In this document: one piece after another, positions 16,308-25,103 of the stretch
Layout of the letters: each line of letters starts with the position of its first letter
How positions within the stretch are numbered: position 1 is the first letter of the stretch
Source: Clavibacter michiganensis subsp. insidiosus
Lineage (GTDB): Bacteria > Actinomycetota > Actinomycetes > Actinomycetales > Microbacteriaceae
Assembly (NCBI RefSeq): GCF_002240565.1
Contig: NZ_MZMO01000001.1
Span: 2,170,001 to 2,234,000, forward strand
Length of the DNA: 64,000 bases
Direction: 5' to 3'
Notes under the pieces: model-generated
Told to the model about the DNA's origin: nothing
Database searches by the model: none
Seen by the model: the letters and a program-made list of their open reading frames with translations, nothing else
Translations under genes and position numbers: made by a program

Positions 16308-17777
16308 TCAGGCCCCCTCTCCGACGGCGGCGGCCTGGCGGATGGACGCGGCGTCGACGACGCCGTCCTCCTGCAGGTCCCACGGGCTCGAGAGCGTGCC
16401 GCGGATCGCGGTGGCCGCAGCCACGAGCGGCGACACGAGGTGCGTGCGACCGCCCTTGCCCTGGCGGCCCTCGAAGTTGCGGTTGCTCGTGGAGGCGCAG
16501 CGCTCGCCCGGCGCGAGCTGGTCGGGGTTCATGCCGAGGCACATGGAGCAGCCGGCGAAGCGCCACTCGGCGCCGAAGTCGGTGAACACCTTGTCGATCC
16601 CCTCGGCCTCGGCCTCGAGCCGCACGCGCGCGCTGCCCGGGACGACCATGACGCGGACGCCCTCGGCCTTGGTGCGGCCGCGCACGATCTCGGCGGCGGC
16701 GCGCAGGTCCTCCACGCGGCTGTTCGTGCAGGAGCCGATGAACACGGTGTCGACCGCGATCTCCTTCATGGGCGTGCCGGGGGCGAGGTCCATGTAGGCG
16801 AGCGCGCGCTCGGCGGCGGCGCGCTCGTTCGGGTCGGCGACGGCCGCGGGATCCGGCACGGGCTCGCTGAGCGAGACGCCCTGGCCGGGGTTCGTGCCCC
16901 ACGTGACGAACGGCTCGAGGGTGTCCGCGTCGAGGAAGACCTCGGCGTCGAACACGGCGTCGTCGTCGGTCGCGAGCGTGTCCCAGTACGCGACGGCCTC
17001 GTCCCAGTCGGCGCCGGTCGGCGCGTGCGGGCGGCCCCGCAGGTAGTCGTACGTGGTCTGGTCGGGGGCGACCATGCCGGCGCGGGCACCCGCCTCGATC
17101 GACATGTTGCAGATCGTCATGCGGCCCTCCATGGAGAGCGAGCGGATGGCGCTGCCGCGGTACTCGAGCACGTAGCCCTGCCCGCCGCCGGTGCCGATCT
17201 GCGCGATGACCGCGAGGATGATGTCCTTCGCCGTGACGCCGGGGCGCAGCGTGCCCTCGACCGTGACCGCCATGGTCTTGAACGGCTGGAGCGGCAGCGT
17301 CTGCGTGGCCATGACGTGCTCGACCTCGCTCGTGCCGATGCCGAACGCCATCGCGCCGAACGCGCCGTGCGTGGAGGTGTGCGAGTCGCCGCAGACGACC
17401 GTGATGCCCGGCATGGTGAGGCCGAGCTGCGGGCCGACGACGTGCACGATGCCCTGCTCGAGGTCGCCGAGCGAGTGCAGCCGGATCCCGAACTCCTCCG
17501 CGTTCTTGCGGAGGGTGTGGATCTGCGTGCGGCTCGTGAGGTCGGCGATGGGCCGGTCGATGCCGACGGTCGGGGTGTTGTGGTCCTCGGTCGCGATGGT
17601 GAGGTCCGGGCGGCGCACGGGGCGGCCGGCGAGGCGGAGGCCGTCGAAGGCCTGCGGGCTGGTGACCTCGTGCACGAGGTGGAGGTCGATGTAGAGGAGG
17701 TCGGGCGTCCCGTCCTCCCCTTCGGCGACCAGGTGGTCGGCCCACACCTTCTCGGCCAGGGTCTTCGCAGGCTGCAC
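16308..17777 (-). CDS. leuC: 3-isopropylmalate dehydratase large subunit
   Basis: The aconitase-family catalytic subunit holding the 4Fe-4S cluster. Of 489 residues, the cluster ligands are C in GSCTNSR and the two in AGCSMCLG, with [14 protein letters not shown] and [10 protein letters not shown] also visible. GTG at 17777 is preferred because AGGAGAG lies 5 nt upstream. An in-frame ATG four codons earlier (17789) has no Shine-Dalgarno. A short reading frame upstream ends at this position, suggesting a coupled leader. Confidence 0.94.
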   Translation of the reverse strand: MQPAKTLAEKVWADHLVAEGEDGTPDLLYIDLHLVHEVTSPQAFDGLRLAGRPVRRPDLTIATEDHNTPTVGIDRPIADLTSRTQIHTLRKNAEEFGIRLHSLGDLEQGIVHVVGPQLGLTMPGITVVCGDSHTSTHGAFGAMAFGIGTSEVEHVMATQTLPLQPFKTMAVTVEGTLRPGVTAKDIILAVIAQIGTGGGQGYVLEYRGSAIRSLSMEGRMTICNMSIEAGARAGMVAPDQTTYDYLRGRPHAPTGADWDEAVAYWDTLATDDDAVFDAEVFLDADTLEPFVTWGTNPGQGVSLSEPVPDPAAVADPNERAAAERALAYMDLAPGTPMKEIAVDTVFIGSCTNSRVEDLRAAAEIVRGRTKAEGVRVMVVPGSARVRLEAEAEGIDKVFTDFGAEWRFAGCSMCLGMNPDQLAPGERCASTSNRNFEGRQGKGGRTHLVSPLVAAATAIRGTLSSPWDLQEDGVVDAASIRQAAAVGEGA

Positions 17778-17785
17778 GGCTCTCC

Positions 17786-17818
17786 TCATGGCAGTGGCGC
17801 GAGGGTCCCCACGCGCAT
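17786..17818 (-). CDS. possible 10-codon leader peptide before leuC
   Basis: ATG at 17818 opens [10 protein letters not shown] and stops at TGA 17786-17788, whose bases overlap an ATG in the leuC start region (ATGA). A -10-like TAGACT lies 6 nt before it, the leaderless spacing. Two of the ten codons are Leu, too few for a classic leucine attenuator. It may simply load ribosomes on leuC, or be untranslated. Confidence 0.3.
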   Translation of the reverse strand: MRVGTLAPLP

Positions 17819-17824
17819 CATGGG

Positions 17825-17830
17825 AGTCTA
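17825..17830 (-). promoter_or_regulatory. -10 hexamer TAGACT of the leuCD-murA operon
   Basis: Reverse-strand TAGACT is the only good TANNNT hexamer upstream of leuC. It places the transcript start at or near 17818. Confidence 0.4.
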
Positions 17831-17854
17831 ACGCCGGGTGCCCGCCGCTATTCC

Positions 17855-18676
17855 TCAGGCGATGGGCGCGCCCGCGGACCCGTCGTCGAGCGGCTCCGCG
17901 TCCGCGAGGGCCTCGATGACCACGACGGTCACGTTGTCGCGGCCGCCGGAGGCCAGCGCCTGCGCGACGAGGGCGTCCGCCGCCCGGTCGACGCCGCCGC
18001 CGTCCGCGCGCGCCAGCTGGAGGACGCCGGAGATCGCCTGGTCGTCGAGCTCCTTGGTGAGCCCGTCGGAGCAGATGAGGAACACCTGGTGGTCGACGAC
18101 CGGCAGCAGCCACTCGTCGGCGGCGACCTCGTCGTGGGATCCGACGGCCCGCGTGATGAGGTTCCGCACCGGGCTCCGCTCGGCCTCCGCGCGCGTCATG
18201 CGGCCCTGGTCGACGAGTTCCTGCACCGCCGAGTGGTCGATCGTGACCTGCTCGAGGCGGCCGTCCGTCCAGGCGTAGACGCGCGAGTCGCCGACGTTGA
18301 AGACCATCCAGAGCGGGTCGCCGCCGTCCGAGCGCACGAGCGCGACGCCCGCGAGCGTGGTGCCGGCCACCGTGCCGGGCGGATCGTCGCCCGTGATGAG
18401 GTCGCCGATCGCGTCGTTGGACGCGTCGACCGCCTCCACGATGAGGTCGCGCGTCACGGGGGCGTCGCCGGACAGGCCGCCGAAGGTCTCCACGAGCGTG
18501 GCGCTCGCGCGGTCGCCGAACGCGTGACCGCCCATCCCGTCGGCGACGAGCCAGACGGGAGGATCGGCGAGGAGGCCGTCCTCGTTCACGGCGCGCACGC
18601 TGCCGACGTCAGTGCGCGCGGCCCAGCTGACGTGGATGCGCCGCCCGCCGAGCGCGATGGTGCGCGCCTCGGTCAT
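17855..18676 (-). CDS. PP2C-family protein serine/threonine phosphatase
   Basis: A 273-residue PPM/PP2C phosphatase that reverses Ser/Thr kinase signalling. The metal-binding motifs are present in order: [36 protein letters not shown] and [10 protein letters not shown]. There is no membrane segment, so it is cytoplasmic. The ATG at 18676 overlaps the stop of the TerC gene as ATGA. No kinase gene lies nearby, so its partner is elsewhere. Confidence 0.92.
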   Translation of the reverse strand: MTEARTIALGGRRIHVSWAARTDVGSVRAVNEDGLLADPPVWLVADGMGGHAFGDRASATLVETFGGLSGDAPVTRDLIVEAVDASNDAIGDLITGDDPPGTVAGTTLAGVALVRSDGGDPLWMVFNVGDSRVYAWTDGRLEQVTIDHSAVQELVDQGRMTRAEAERSPVRNLITRAVGSHDEVAADEWLLPVVDHQVFLICSDGLTKELDDQAISGVLQLARADGGGVDRAADALVAQALASGGRDNVTVVVIEALADAEPLDDGSAGAPIA

Positions 18677-19713
18677 CGCGCGTCCCGGTCGTCGTCGCCG
18701 CGCTCCGCGGATGCGGGCTCGGCCGCGGGCCCGGTGACCGGGATCCCGTCGGCCCGCATCTTGAGGAGGCTGGCGACGGTGGCGACCACCATCGAGGCGA
18801 GGATCACGACGAGGCTCACGATGGTCGGGATCTCGGGCGCCCACTCGATGCCCTCGCCGCCGTTGACGAACGGCAGCGTGTTCTCGTGCATGGCGTGCAG
18901 CACGAGCTTCACGCCGATGAAGAAGAGGATGAACGCGATCCCGTACTTGAGGTACACCAGCCGGTCGAGCAGCCCGCCGAGCAGGAAGTAGAGCTGGCGG
19001 AGCCCCATGAGGGCGAAGATGTTCGCGGTGAAGACGATGAACGGCGACTCGGTGATGCCGAAGATCGCGGGGATCGAGTCGAGCGCGAAGATCAGGTCGG
19101 TGGTGCCGATCGAGACGAACACGATGACCATGGGCGTGAGCACCTTGCGGCCGTCGATGACGGTGCGGACCTTGGAGCCGTCGAAGTCCGGCGCGATCTT
19201 GAGACGCCGGCGGAGGAATCGGATGAAGAGCGAGTCCTCGCTCTCCTCGTCCTCGTCGCCCACCGCCTGCTTGATCGCCGTGTAGAGCAGGAACGCGCCG
19301 AAGATGTAGAAGATCCAGCTGTAGCTCTCGATGAGCTCGGCGCCCAGCAGGATGAAGATCCCGCGGAGCACCAGAGCGATGATGATGCCCACCAGGAGCA
19401 CCTCCTGCTGGTACTTCCGGGGCACGCTGAACCGGCTCATGATGATGACGAACACGAACAGGTTGTCGATGCTGAGGCTGTACTCCGTCAGCCACCCCGC
19501 GAGGAACTGGCCCGCATGCTCGCCGCCCGCGACGAACAGCATGATGACCGCGAACACCAGCGCGAGCCCCACGTAGAAGGCGACCCAGAGGGCCGACTCC
19601 TTCGTCGAGGGGACGTGCGGGCGCCGGTAGACGATGAGCAGGTCGGCGACGAGGACGAGGACGAGCACCGTCAGCGAGACGATCTCGAACGGGAGGGGGA
19701 GGACCAGGGGCAC
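18673..19713 (-). CDS. TerC family integral membrane protein
   Basis: A 346-residue membrane protein with about nine hydrophobic helices. The TerC signature acidic residues sit within the membrane in SLSIDNLFVF and IFALDSIPAIF. TerC/Alx proteins are linked to manganese or other metal export and to metallation of secreted proteins. Tellurite resistance is the historical name but is not proven for most members. The C-terminus is a charged tail. GTG at 19713 is the apparent start with only a weak ribosome binding site. It overlaps the PP2C gene, an unusual partner. Confidence 0.9.
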   Translation of the reverse strand: MPLVLPLPFEIVSLTVLVLVLVADLLIVYRRPHVPSTKESALWVAFYVGLALVFAVIMLFVAGGEHAGQFLAGWLTEYSLSIDNLFVFVIIMSRFSVPRKYQQEVLLVGIIIALVLRGIFILLGAELIESYSWIFYIFGAFLLYTAIKQAVGDEDEESEDSLFIRFLRRRLKIAPDFDGSKVRTVIDGRKVLTPMVIVFVSIGTTDLIFALDSIPAIFGITESPFIVFTANIFALMGLRQLYFLLGGLLDRLVYLKYGIAFILFFIGVKLVLHAMHENTLPFVNGGEGIEWAPEIPTIVSLVVILASMVVATVASLLKMRADGIPVTGPAAEPASAERGDDDRDAR

Positions 19714-19828
19714 GCGGAGGCTTTCTGCAGCACGGGAGCGGCACGGACATGCCTCGACGAAACTACATGGCGGCCGACGGGTTGTTCACAATTCCCCCAT
19801 CAGGGGCATCCGGCCTACAGCCCGCGGT

Positions 19829-19834
19829 TACGGT
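19829..19834 (+). promoter_or_regulatory. -10 hexamer TACGGT of the TetR gene
   Basis: TACGGT lies 8 nt before an in-frame ATG at 19843, which suggests a leaderless start seven codons upstream of the annotated ATG at 19864. Confidence 0.4.
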
Positions 19835-19863
19835 GGTCGCTTATGACACGAGAGGGACGCCCC

Positions 19864-20538
19864 ATGTCCGTACTGGCGAACGAGCTCGATGCACCCGGCC
19901 ACGGCGGGCAGGACACCGGACCCCGGCGTCGCGGCCCCCGCACCTCCGGCGACGCCCGGGCCAGCATCATCGAGGCGGCCCGCATGCTCTTCATCGAGTC
20001 CGGCGCCGACCGCGTGAGCGCCCGCCGCATCGCCGCCGCGGCCGGGGTCGACCCGAGCCTCGTCCGCTACTACTTCGGCTCGCTCGAGGCCCTGCTCGAG
20101 GAGGCGCTGCGCCCCTCGGAGGACCTCATCGCCCCGTACCTCGGGCTGCGGGACCTGCCCATCGAGGAGCGCGGCGCGGCCCTCGTCTCCGCGGCGCTGC
20201 ACACGTGGGAGCACCCCGTCGGATCCACCATCATGCGCTGGGTCACCGTCTCGTCCGACCACGACAGCGCGGCCTACCGCCGGTTCGCCGAGGCGGCGCC
20301 GCAGCACTGGATGAGCGCCCTCCCCGAGGGCATCCCGCAGGACGAGGCCGACATCCGCAACTCGCTTGTGGGCGCGGCGCTCGGCGGCATCGCCATCACC
20401 CGCTACATCTGGCGGAGCGCGCCCATCGCCAGCATGTCCCGCGAGACGGTCATCGCCCTGCACGGGCCCGTGGTGCAGGGGTTCCTCACCGGTCCGCTGC
20501 CCGACGTGCCGGTCGACGCGCCCCTGCCCGCGGCCTGA
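19864..20538 (+). CDS. TetR family transcriptional regulator
   Basis: A 224-residue regulator. A basic N-terminal tail (GPRRRGPRTSGDARAS) leads to the TetR helix-turn-helix (about residues 30-75, with VSARRIAAAAGVDPSLVRYYF). A helical ligand-binding domain follows. GAGAGGGA precedes the ATG at 19864. An in-frame ATG at 19843 with a leaderless-type -10 would add seven residues. Its target is unknown: the neighbours are a divergent TerC gene and a convergent SDR gene. Confidence 0.9.
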   Translation: MSVLANELDAPGHGGQDTGPRRRGPRTSGDARASIIEAARMLFIESGADRVSARRIAAAAGVDPSLVRYYFGSLEALLEEALRPSEDLIAPYLGLRDLPIEERGAALVSAALHTWEHPVGSTIMRWVTVSSDHDSAAYRRFAEAAPQHWMSALPEGIPQDEADIRNSLVGAALGGIAITRYIWRSAPIASMSRETVIALHGPVVQGFLTGPLPDVPVDAPLPAA

Positions 20539-20574
20539 CGCCGGCGGGCACCCCGGCCCCGGGGCGATCCGCGA

Positions 20575-21372
20575 TCAGCCGCGGTCGGTCAGGTCGTCGC
20601 GGACCGCGAGCGGCTTCCGCATGAGCTTGTGGGGGGCCGCCTGCGCCACGGGCTTGAGGGTCAGCAGGTCGACGTTGACGTGCGGCGGCAGCTCCACCGC
20701 GTGCACGATCGCCTCGGCCACGTCCTCCGCCGTCAGCGGTCCGGGGACGCCGTCGTACACCGCGTCGGCCTTCGCCCGGTCGCCGCCGAAGCGCACGAGC
20801 GAGAACTCGTCCGTGCGCACCTGGCCGGGCGCGATCTCGATCACGCGGATGGGCTCCCCCGCGAGCTCCAGGCGCAGCACGCCGAGCATCGCGTGCACGG
20901 CGGCCTTCGCCGCGTTGTAGCCGCCGCCGCCCTCGTAGGGCACCTGCGCGGCGATCGAGCTGACCGTCACGACGTCGGCGCTGCCGCCCGCGGGCACGCC
21001 GGCGCGGAGGAGCGGCAGGAGCGCGCTCGTCACACGCTGCACGGCGAGCACGTTGATCTCGTACATCCAGGCCCAGTCCTCCGCTGAACCGCCCTCGACG
21101 GAGTCGGTGCCGACGGCTCCCCCGGCGTTGTTGACGAGCGCGTGCACGTCGCCCGTCTCGCGGAGGTGGTCGCGGAGCGCGTCGACGTCGGCCTGCACGG
21201 TGAGGTCGGCGACCGCGTACGTGGCGCCGGTCTCCTCGGCGAGCGTGCGCAGGCGGTCTTCGCGGCGGGCGACGCCGACGACGTCCCACCCGCGGCTCCG
21301 GAACAGGCGGACGGTGGCGGCGCCGATCCCCGAGCTCGCACCCGTGACGACGACCCTCTTGGCTGTGGACAT
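20575..21372 (-). CDS. SDR family NAD(P)-dependent oxidoreductase (YdfG-like)
   Basis: A 265-residue short-chain dehydrogenase. The cofactor motif is TGASSGIG (residues 10-17), NNAG is present, and the catalytic triad is S in VSSIAA with YNAAK. GRRED after the second strand (ARREDRL) suggests NADP preference. The sequence resembles the YdfG class that reduces serine or 3-hydroxy acids, but the substrate is uncertain. ATG at 21372 has TACGCT 6 nt upstream and no Shine-Dalgarno, so it is probably leaderless. It is divergent from metY. Confidence 0.88.
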   Translation of the reverse strand: MSTAKRVVVTGASSGIGAATVRLFRSRGWDVVGVARREDRLRTLAEETGATYAVADLTVQADVDALRDHLRETGDVHALVNNAGGAVGTDSVEGGSAEDWAWMYEINVLAVQRVTSALLPLLRAGVPAGGSADVVTVSSIAAQVPYEGGGGYNAAKAAVHAMLGVLRLELAGEPIRVIEIAPGQVRTDEFSLVRFGGDRAKADAVYDGVPGPLTAEDVAEAIVHAVELPPHVNVDLLTLKPVAQAAPHKLMRKPLAVRDDLTDRG

Positions 21373-21378
21373 GACCCC

Positions 21379-21384
21379 AGCGTA
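21379..21384 (-). promoter_or_regulatory. -10 hexamer TACGCT of the SDR gene
   Basis: Reverse-strand TACGCT lies 6 nt before the ATG at 21372. Confidence 0.4.
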
Positions 21385-21428
21385 GGGATCCCGGGGCCCC
21401 GCGGGTTACGCCCCGCGACGGGCCCGCG

Positions 21429-21457
21429 TTGACCGGCCGCGGGGCGCTTCCTACTGT
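21429..21457 (+). promoter_or_regulatory. sigma-70-type promoter of metY
   Basis: TTGACC (21429-21434) and TACTGT (21452-21457) are separated by exactly 17 bp. The transcript would start near 21464, leaving a leader of about 43 nt with the Shine-Dalgarno AGGGAAGG before the metY ATG at 21507. This is the best two-part promoter in the window. Confidence 0.65.
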
Positions 21458-21506
21458 CGTGATGCGCCCGCACGGGCGGCACCGACGCACGAGGGAAGGC
21501 ACGACG

Positions 21507-22877
21507 ATGAGCGACCACGACGAGGACCGGGCAGCGGGCTGGCGCTTCGAGACGCAGCAGATCCACGCGGGAGCGGCACCGGATCCGGTCACCCATGCTC
21601 GCGCCACGCCCATCTACCAGACCACGTCCTACGTGTTCGACGACGCCCAGCACGCGCAGGACCTCTTCGCGCTCGCGCAGCCGGGCAACATCTACGGCCG
21701 CATGATGAACCCGACCCAGGCCGTGGTCGAGGAGCGCATCGCCGCCCTGGAGGGCGGCTCGGCCGCGCTCCTCGTCGCCTCGGGGCAGTCGGCGTCGACG
21801 TTCGCGGTCCTCAACATCGCGCAGGCGGGCGACCACATCGTCTCGAGCTCCTCGATCTACGGCGGCACCTACAACCTCTTCAAGTACACGCTCGCCAAGC
21901 TCGGCATCGACACGACCTTCGTGGAGGACCAGGACGACGCCGCGGCCTGGGCCCGGGCCGTGCGCCCGAACACCAAGCTGTTCTTCGCGGAGACGATCGG
22001 GAACCCGCGCATCAACATCCTCGACATCCGCGCCGTCGCCGACAAGGCGCACCTGGCGGGCGTGCCGCTCGTCGTGGACAACACGATCGCGACGCCGTAC
22101 CTCATCCGGCCCTTCGAGCACGGCGCGGACGTCGTGGTGCACTCGGCGACGAAGTTCCTCGGCGGCCACGGCACGGTCATCGGCGGCCTCGTCGTGGACG
22201 GGGGCCGGTTCCCGTGGTCCGAGCACGCCGAGCGATTCCCCGGCCTCACGACCCCCGACCCCTCGTACCACGGCGTCACGTACACGGAGGCGGTCGGCGA
22301 CGGCCTCGCGTACATCACCAAGGCGCGCGTGCAGCTGCTGCGCGACCTGGGCGCGTCGATCGCCCCGGCGAGCGCCTGGCAGCTCATCCAGGGCATCGAG
22401 ACGCTGAGCCTCCGGATCGAGCGGCACGTGCAGAACGCGCAGGCGGTCGCGGAGTGGCTCGACGCGCACGACGACATCGCGGACGTCTACTACGCGGGCC
22501 TGCCGACGAGCCCCTCGTACGCGGCGGCGAACCGGTACGCGCCGCGCGGCGTGGGCGCCGTCCTCTCCTTCGAGCTGAAGGGCGGGGTGGACGCCGGGCG
22601 GGCGCTCGTCGACTCGCTGCAGCTGTTCAGCCACCTGGCGAACATCGGCGACGTGCGGAGCCTCGTCATCCACCCCGCGTCGACGACGCACTCGCAGCTC
22701 ACGCCGGAGCAGCAGCTGACCGCGGGCGTCACGCCGGGACTCGTCCGGCTCTCGGTCGGGCTCGAGAGCATCGACGACATCATCGAGGACCTCGCGGTCG
22801 GGCTCCGCGCCGCGCGGGCGGTCCAGGACGACGCCCGCGTCACGACGCTCCCGGGCGCCCGGCTGAGCGGGGCGTAA
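21507..22877 (+). CDS. metY: O-acetylhomoserine sulfhydrylase (aminocarboxypropyltransferase)
   Basis: A 456-residue PLP enzyme of the Cys/Met metabolism family that makes homocysteine from O-acetylhomoserine and sulfide. K216 in [13 protein letters not shown] forms the Schiff base; the PLP-stacking region is [11 protein letters not shown] and NPRINILD lies in the large domain. The characteristic MetY insert ([13 protein letters not shown]) distinguishes it from MetB/MetZ. ATG at 21507 follows AGGGAAGG. The next gene, metX, makes its substrate, so the two form a pathway pair 41 bp apart. Confidence 0.94.
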   Translation: MSDHDEDRAAGWRFETQQIHAGAAPDPVTHARATPIYQTTSYVFDDAQHAQDLFALAQPGNIYGRMMNPTQAVVEERIAALEGGSAALLVASGQSASTFAVLNIAQAGDHIVSSSSIYGGTYNLFKYTLAKLGIDTTFVEDQDDAAAWARAVRPNTKLFFAETIGNPRINILDIRAVADKAHLAGVPLVVDNTIATPYLIRPFEHGADVVVHSATKFLGGHGTVIGGLVVDGGRFPWSEHAERFPGLTTPDPSYHGVTYTEAVGDGLAYITKARVQLLRDLGASIAPASAWQLIQGIETLSLRIERHVQNAQAVAEWLDAHDDIADVYYAGLPTSPSYAAANRYAPRGVGAVLSFELKGGVDAGRALVDSLQLFSHLANIGDVRSLVIHPASTTHSQLTPEQQLTAGVTPGLVRLSVGLESIDDIIEDLAVGLRAARAVQDDARVTTLPGARLSGA

Positions 22878-22918
22878 CACTCGGGCGCGCGTCCGCCGCG
22901 GGTGCTTCACTGATCGCG

Positions 22919-24130
22919 ATGGACTGGCAGACACCCGAGGACACCGTCCCGTCGACCCTCGTGACGGACGCGCAGATCCGCTCCCTGATCGGCCGGCCGC
23001 CCGCGTCGGGCGCGTGGCGCGAGGGCGACCCCGTCGCCGACCGCCTGTTCGCGCAGGTGGGCGGCATCGAGCTGGAGGCGGGCGGGCGGATCCCCTCCGT
23101 CCGCGTCGCGTACGAGACCTTCGGCGAGCGCGCCCCGGACGGCGGCAACGCGGTGCTGGTGCTGCACGCGCTGACGGGCGACAGCCACCTCCGCGGCCCC
23201 GCGGGCCCGGGCCAGCCGACGGGCGGCTGGTGGTCGGGAATCGTCGGCCCGGGCCTCGCGATCGACACCGACCGCTGGTACGTCGTCGCCCCCAACATGC
23301 TGGGCGGCTGCCAGGGCACGACCGGCCCCGCCTCCGTCGCGCCCGACGGCGCCGAGTGGGGCGCGCGGTTCCCGTACATCACCATCCGCGACCAGGTCCG
23401 GGTGCAGGCCGCCCTCGCGGACGCGCTCGGCATCGACGTGTGGGCCGCGGTCATCGGCGGGTCCATGGGCGGGATGCAGGCGCTCGAGTGGGGCGTGGGG
23501 CATCCCGACCGGATGCGCCGGCTCGCGATCCTCGCGGCCCCCGCCATCGCGAGCGCGGACCAGATCGCGCTCAACTCCGTGCAGACCGAGGCGATCCGGA
23601 TGGATCCCGCCTACCGCGACGGCGACTACCTCGACGCGGCCGACGGCGACGGCCCGCACCGCGGCCTCGCGCTCGCGCGCCGCATGGCCCTGCTCAACTA
23701 CCGGAGCCCGGACGAGCTGAACCAGCGCTTCTCCCGCTCCTGGCAGAGCGGCATCAGCCCGATGGGCGACGAGGGCCGCTACGCCGTGGAGTCGTACCTC
23801 GACTTCCACGGCAACAAGTTCACCCGGCGCTTCGACGCGACCAGCTACATCCGCCTCATCGACGCCATGAGCTCGCACGACGTGGGCCGCGACCGCGGCG
23901 GCGTCGAGGCCGCGCTCGCGCGGGTGCGGGCGGCGACCCTCGTGGTCGGCATCGACAGCGACCGTCTGTTCCCCGTCCCGGACCAGCGGCTCATCGCGCG
24001 GCACGTGCCCGGTTCCGTGGACGGCGGCGAGGTCGTGGTGATCTCCTCCGACTACGGCCACGACGGGTTCCTCATCGAGAACGAGGCCGTGGGCCGCGAG
24101 CTCGCCCGCCTGCTCGACGCCGCCGTGTAG
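22919..24130 (+). CDS. metX: homoserine O-acetyltransferase
   Basis: A 403-residue alpha/beta-hydrolase fold acetyltransferase making O-acetylhomoserine from homoserine and acetyl-CoA. The nucleophile S182 is in IGGSMGGMQALEW, the oxyanion region is HALTGDSHLRG, and the Asp and His of the triad are in GIDSDRLFP and YGHDGFLIE. The full length matches bacterial MetX. ATG at 22919 has no Shine-Dalgarno; TTCACT lies 7 nt upstream, so it may be leaderless or read through from metY. Confidence 0.93.
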   Translation: MDWQTPEDTVPSTLVTDAQIRSLIGRPPASGAWREGDPVADRLFAQVGGIELEAGGRIPSVRVAYETFGERAPDGGNAVLVLHALTGDSHLRGPAGPGQPTGGWWSGIVGPGLAIDTDRWYVVAPNMLGGCQGTTGPASVAPDGAEWGARFPYITIRDQVRVQAALADALGIDVWAAVIGGSMGGMQALEWGVGHPDRMRRLAILAAPAIASADQIALNSVQTEAIRMDPAYRDGDYLDAADGDGPHRGLALARRMALLNYRSPDELNQRFSRSWQSGISPMGDEGRYAVESYLDFHGNKFTRRFDATSYIRLIDAMSSHDVGRDRGGVEAALARVRAATLVVGIDSDRLFPVPDQRLIARHVPGSVDGGEVVVISSDYGHDGFLIENEAVGRELARLLDAAV

Positions 24131-24190
24131 GAGCGCCCCAGTCCGGGGGTGAGTTCCGCGTGCGGCATCGCCCGCGACAACATGCGTTCC

Positions 24191-24196
24191 TATGCT
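24191..24196 (+). promoter_or_regulatory. candidate -10 TATGCT before the response regulator gene
   Basis: TATGCT is the best -10 hexamer between metX and the ATG at 24253. A convincing -35 is not visible. It would give a leader of about 50 nt with AGGGGAG as Shine-Dalgarno. Confidence 0.35.
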
Positions 24197-24252
24197 TCCC
24201 CTGGGAGCACGCCGCCGCCGCCCCCGGGCACCGGCGTACGAGGGGAGCACCG

Positions 24253-24933
24253 ATGAGCCGACGTCCGCTGCATGCGACGGGCCACGGCCAACGGGTCCGC
24301 GTGGCCCTGGTCGACGACCACGTCCTCCTGCTGGACGGCCTGAGCGCCCGGCTCTCCCGTCCCCGCACGGGCGTCGAGGTGGTCGCCACCTCCCCCACCT
24401 GGAGCGGGCTCGTGCGCGACGACCGCTTCCCGGGCGCGTTCGACGTCGTCGTCCTCGACCTCGCGCTCCGCGACGAGGTCCCGGTCGCGCAGAAGATCCG
24501 CACGCTCACGGGCGCCGGCCTCACGTCTGTGCTGCTGAGCACGCACGCCGACCCCTCGACCATCCACGGCGCCATGCGCGCGGGCGCGTCCGCGGTGGTG
24601 CCCAAGGCCGAGTCGTCGGAGGAGCTGATCGCGAGCATCCACGCCGCCGCCGACGGGACGCCGCGGCAGTCCGCGCTCGTGCAGCAGGCGATGCAGGACT
24701 TCCACGCCGAGGAGGACCCGCGGCTCGGCCAGCAGGAGCAGCGCGCGCTCGTGCTCTACGCGGGCGGGCGGTCGATCCGCGACGTGGCGGAGGCGATGAG
24801 CACGACCGAGGAGACGGTCAAGTCGTACATCAAACGGGGACGCCGCAAGTACCTGCACGCGGGGACGGACCTGGGCACGAAGCTCCTGCTGCGGCGCCAC
24901 GCGATCCGGCATGGCTGGATCGCGCCGGAGTAG
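24253..24933 (+). CDS. LuxR/NarL-type response regulator (first of two paralogs)
   Basis: A 226-residue regulator. The receiver has acidic D21-D22, phospho-acceptor D69 in VVVLDLAL, S96-T97 and K118. The HTH (about residues 155-205) reads LVLYAGGRSIRDVAEAM then TTEETVKSYIKRGRRKY. It ends with GTKLLLRRHAIRHGW, an extension past the usual LuxR helix that the second regulator at 27507 shares. AGGGGAG precedes the ATG. It begins a cluster with a histidine kinase, a kinase-like membrane protein and a paralogous regulator; target genes are unknown. Confidence 0.87.
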   Translation: MSRRPLHATGHGQRVRVALVDDHVLLLDGLSARLSRPRTGVEVVATSPTWSGLVRDDRFPGAFDVVVLDLALRDEVPVAQKIRTLTGAGLTSVLLSTHADPSTIHGAMRAGASAVVPKAESSEELIASIHAAADGTPRQSALVQQAMQDFHAEEDPRLGQQEQRALVLYAGGRSIRDVAEAMSTTEETVKSYIKRGRRKYLHAGTDLGTKLLLRRHAIRHGWIAPE

Positions 24934-24969
24934 GACGGGGAGCGGCCGGATCCGGCCCTCCCGGGCGGC

Positions 24970-25000
24970 GGACGATCGTAGTACATGTGGACAATCGTCC
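24970..25000. promoter_or_regulatory. operator-like inverted repeat upstream of the histidine kinase
   Basis: GGACGATCGT (24970-24979) and ACAATCGTCC (24991-25000) are inverted copies (9 of 10 match) with an 11-bp AT-richer spacer. It lies between the first regulator and the kinase gene. A self-regulated binding site for one of the cluster regulators is possible but untested. Confidence 0.3.
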
Positions 25001-25103
25001 CGCGCGGTGACGTCGGCGTGCCAAGCGCGTGACGGACGCGCCTAGGATCGGAGGCACACCGAGCGCACGCCACCGGCGTCGGCGCACTCCGAGCGGGGAC
25101 CCG

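Noticed and set aside
13462..17745. A 1427-residue open frame in another frame of the leuCD-murA-plsC strand
   Set aside because: His/Arg/Pro-rich translation without motifs, spanning four well-supported genes and their junctions.
19714..19842. Possible yybP-ykoY manganese riboswitch before the TerC gene
   Set aside because: TerC-family genes often have one, but the conserved paired loops could not be identified in this 129-bp gap.
20539..20574. Hairpin CCCCGGCCCCGGGG between the TetR and SDR genes as a terminator
   Set aside because: The symmetric sequence leaves only a 4-bp stem with a realistic loop, much weaker than the other terminators found here.
21373..21506. Possible SAM or cobalamin riboswitch before metY
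   Set aside because: The leader predicted from the TTGACC/TACTGT promoter is only about 43 nt, too short, and no conserved core is visible.
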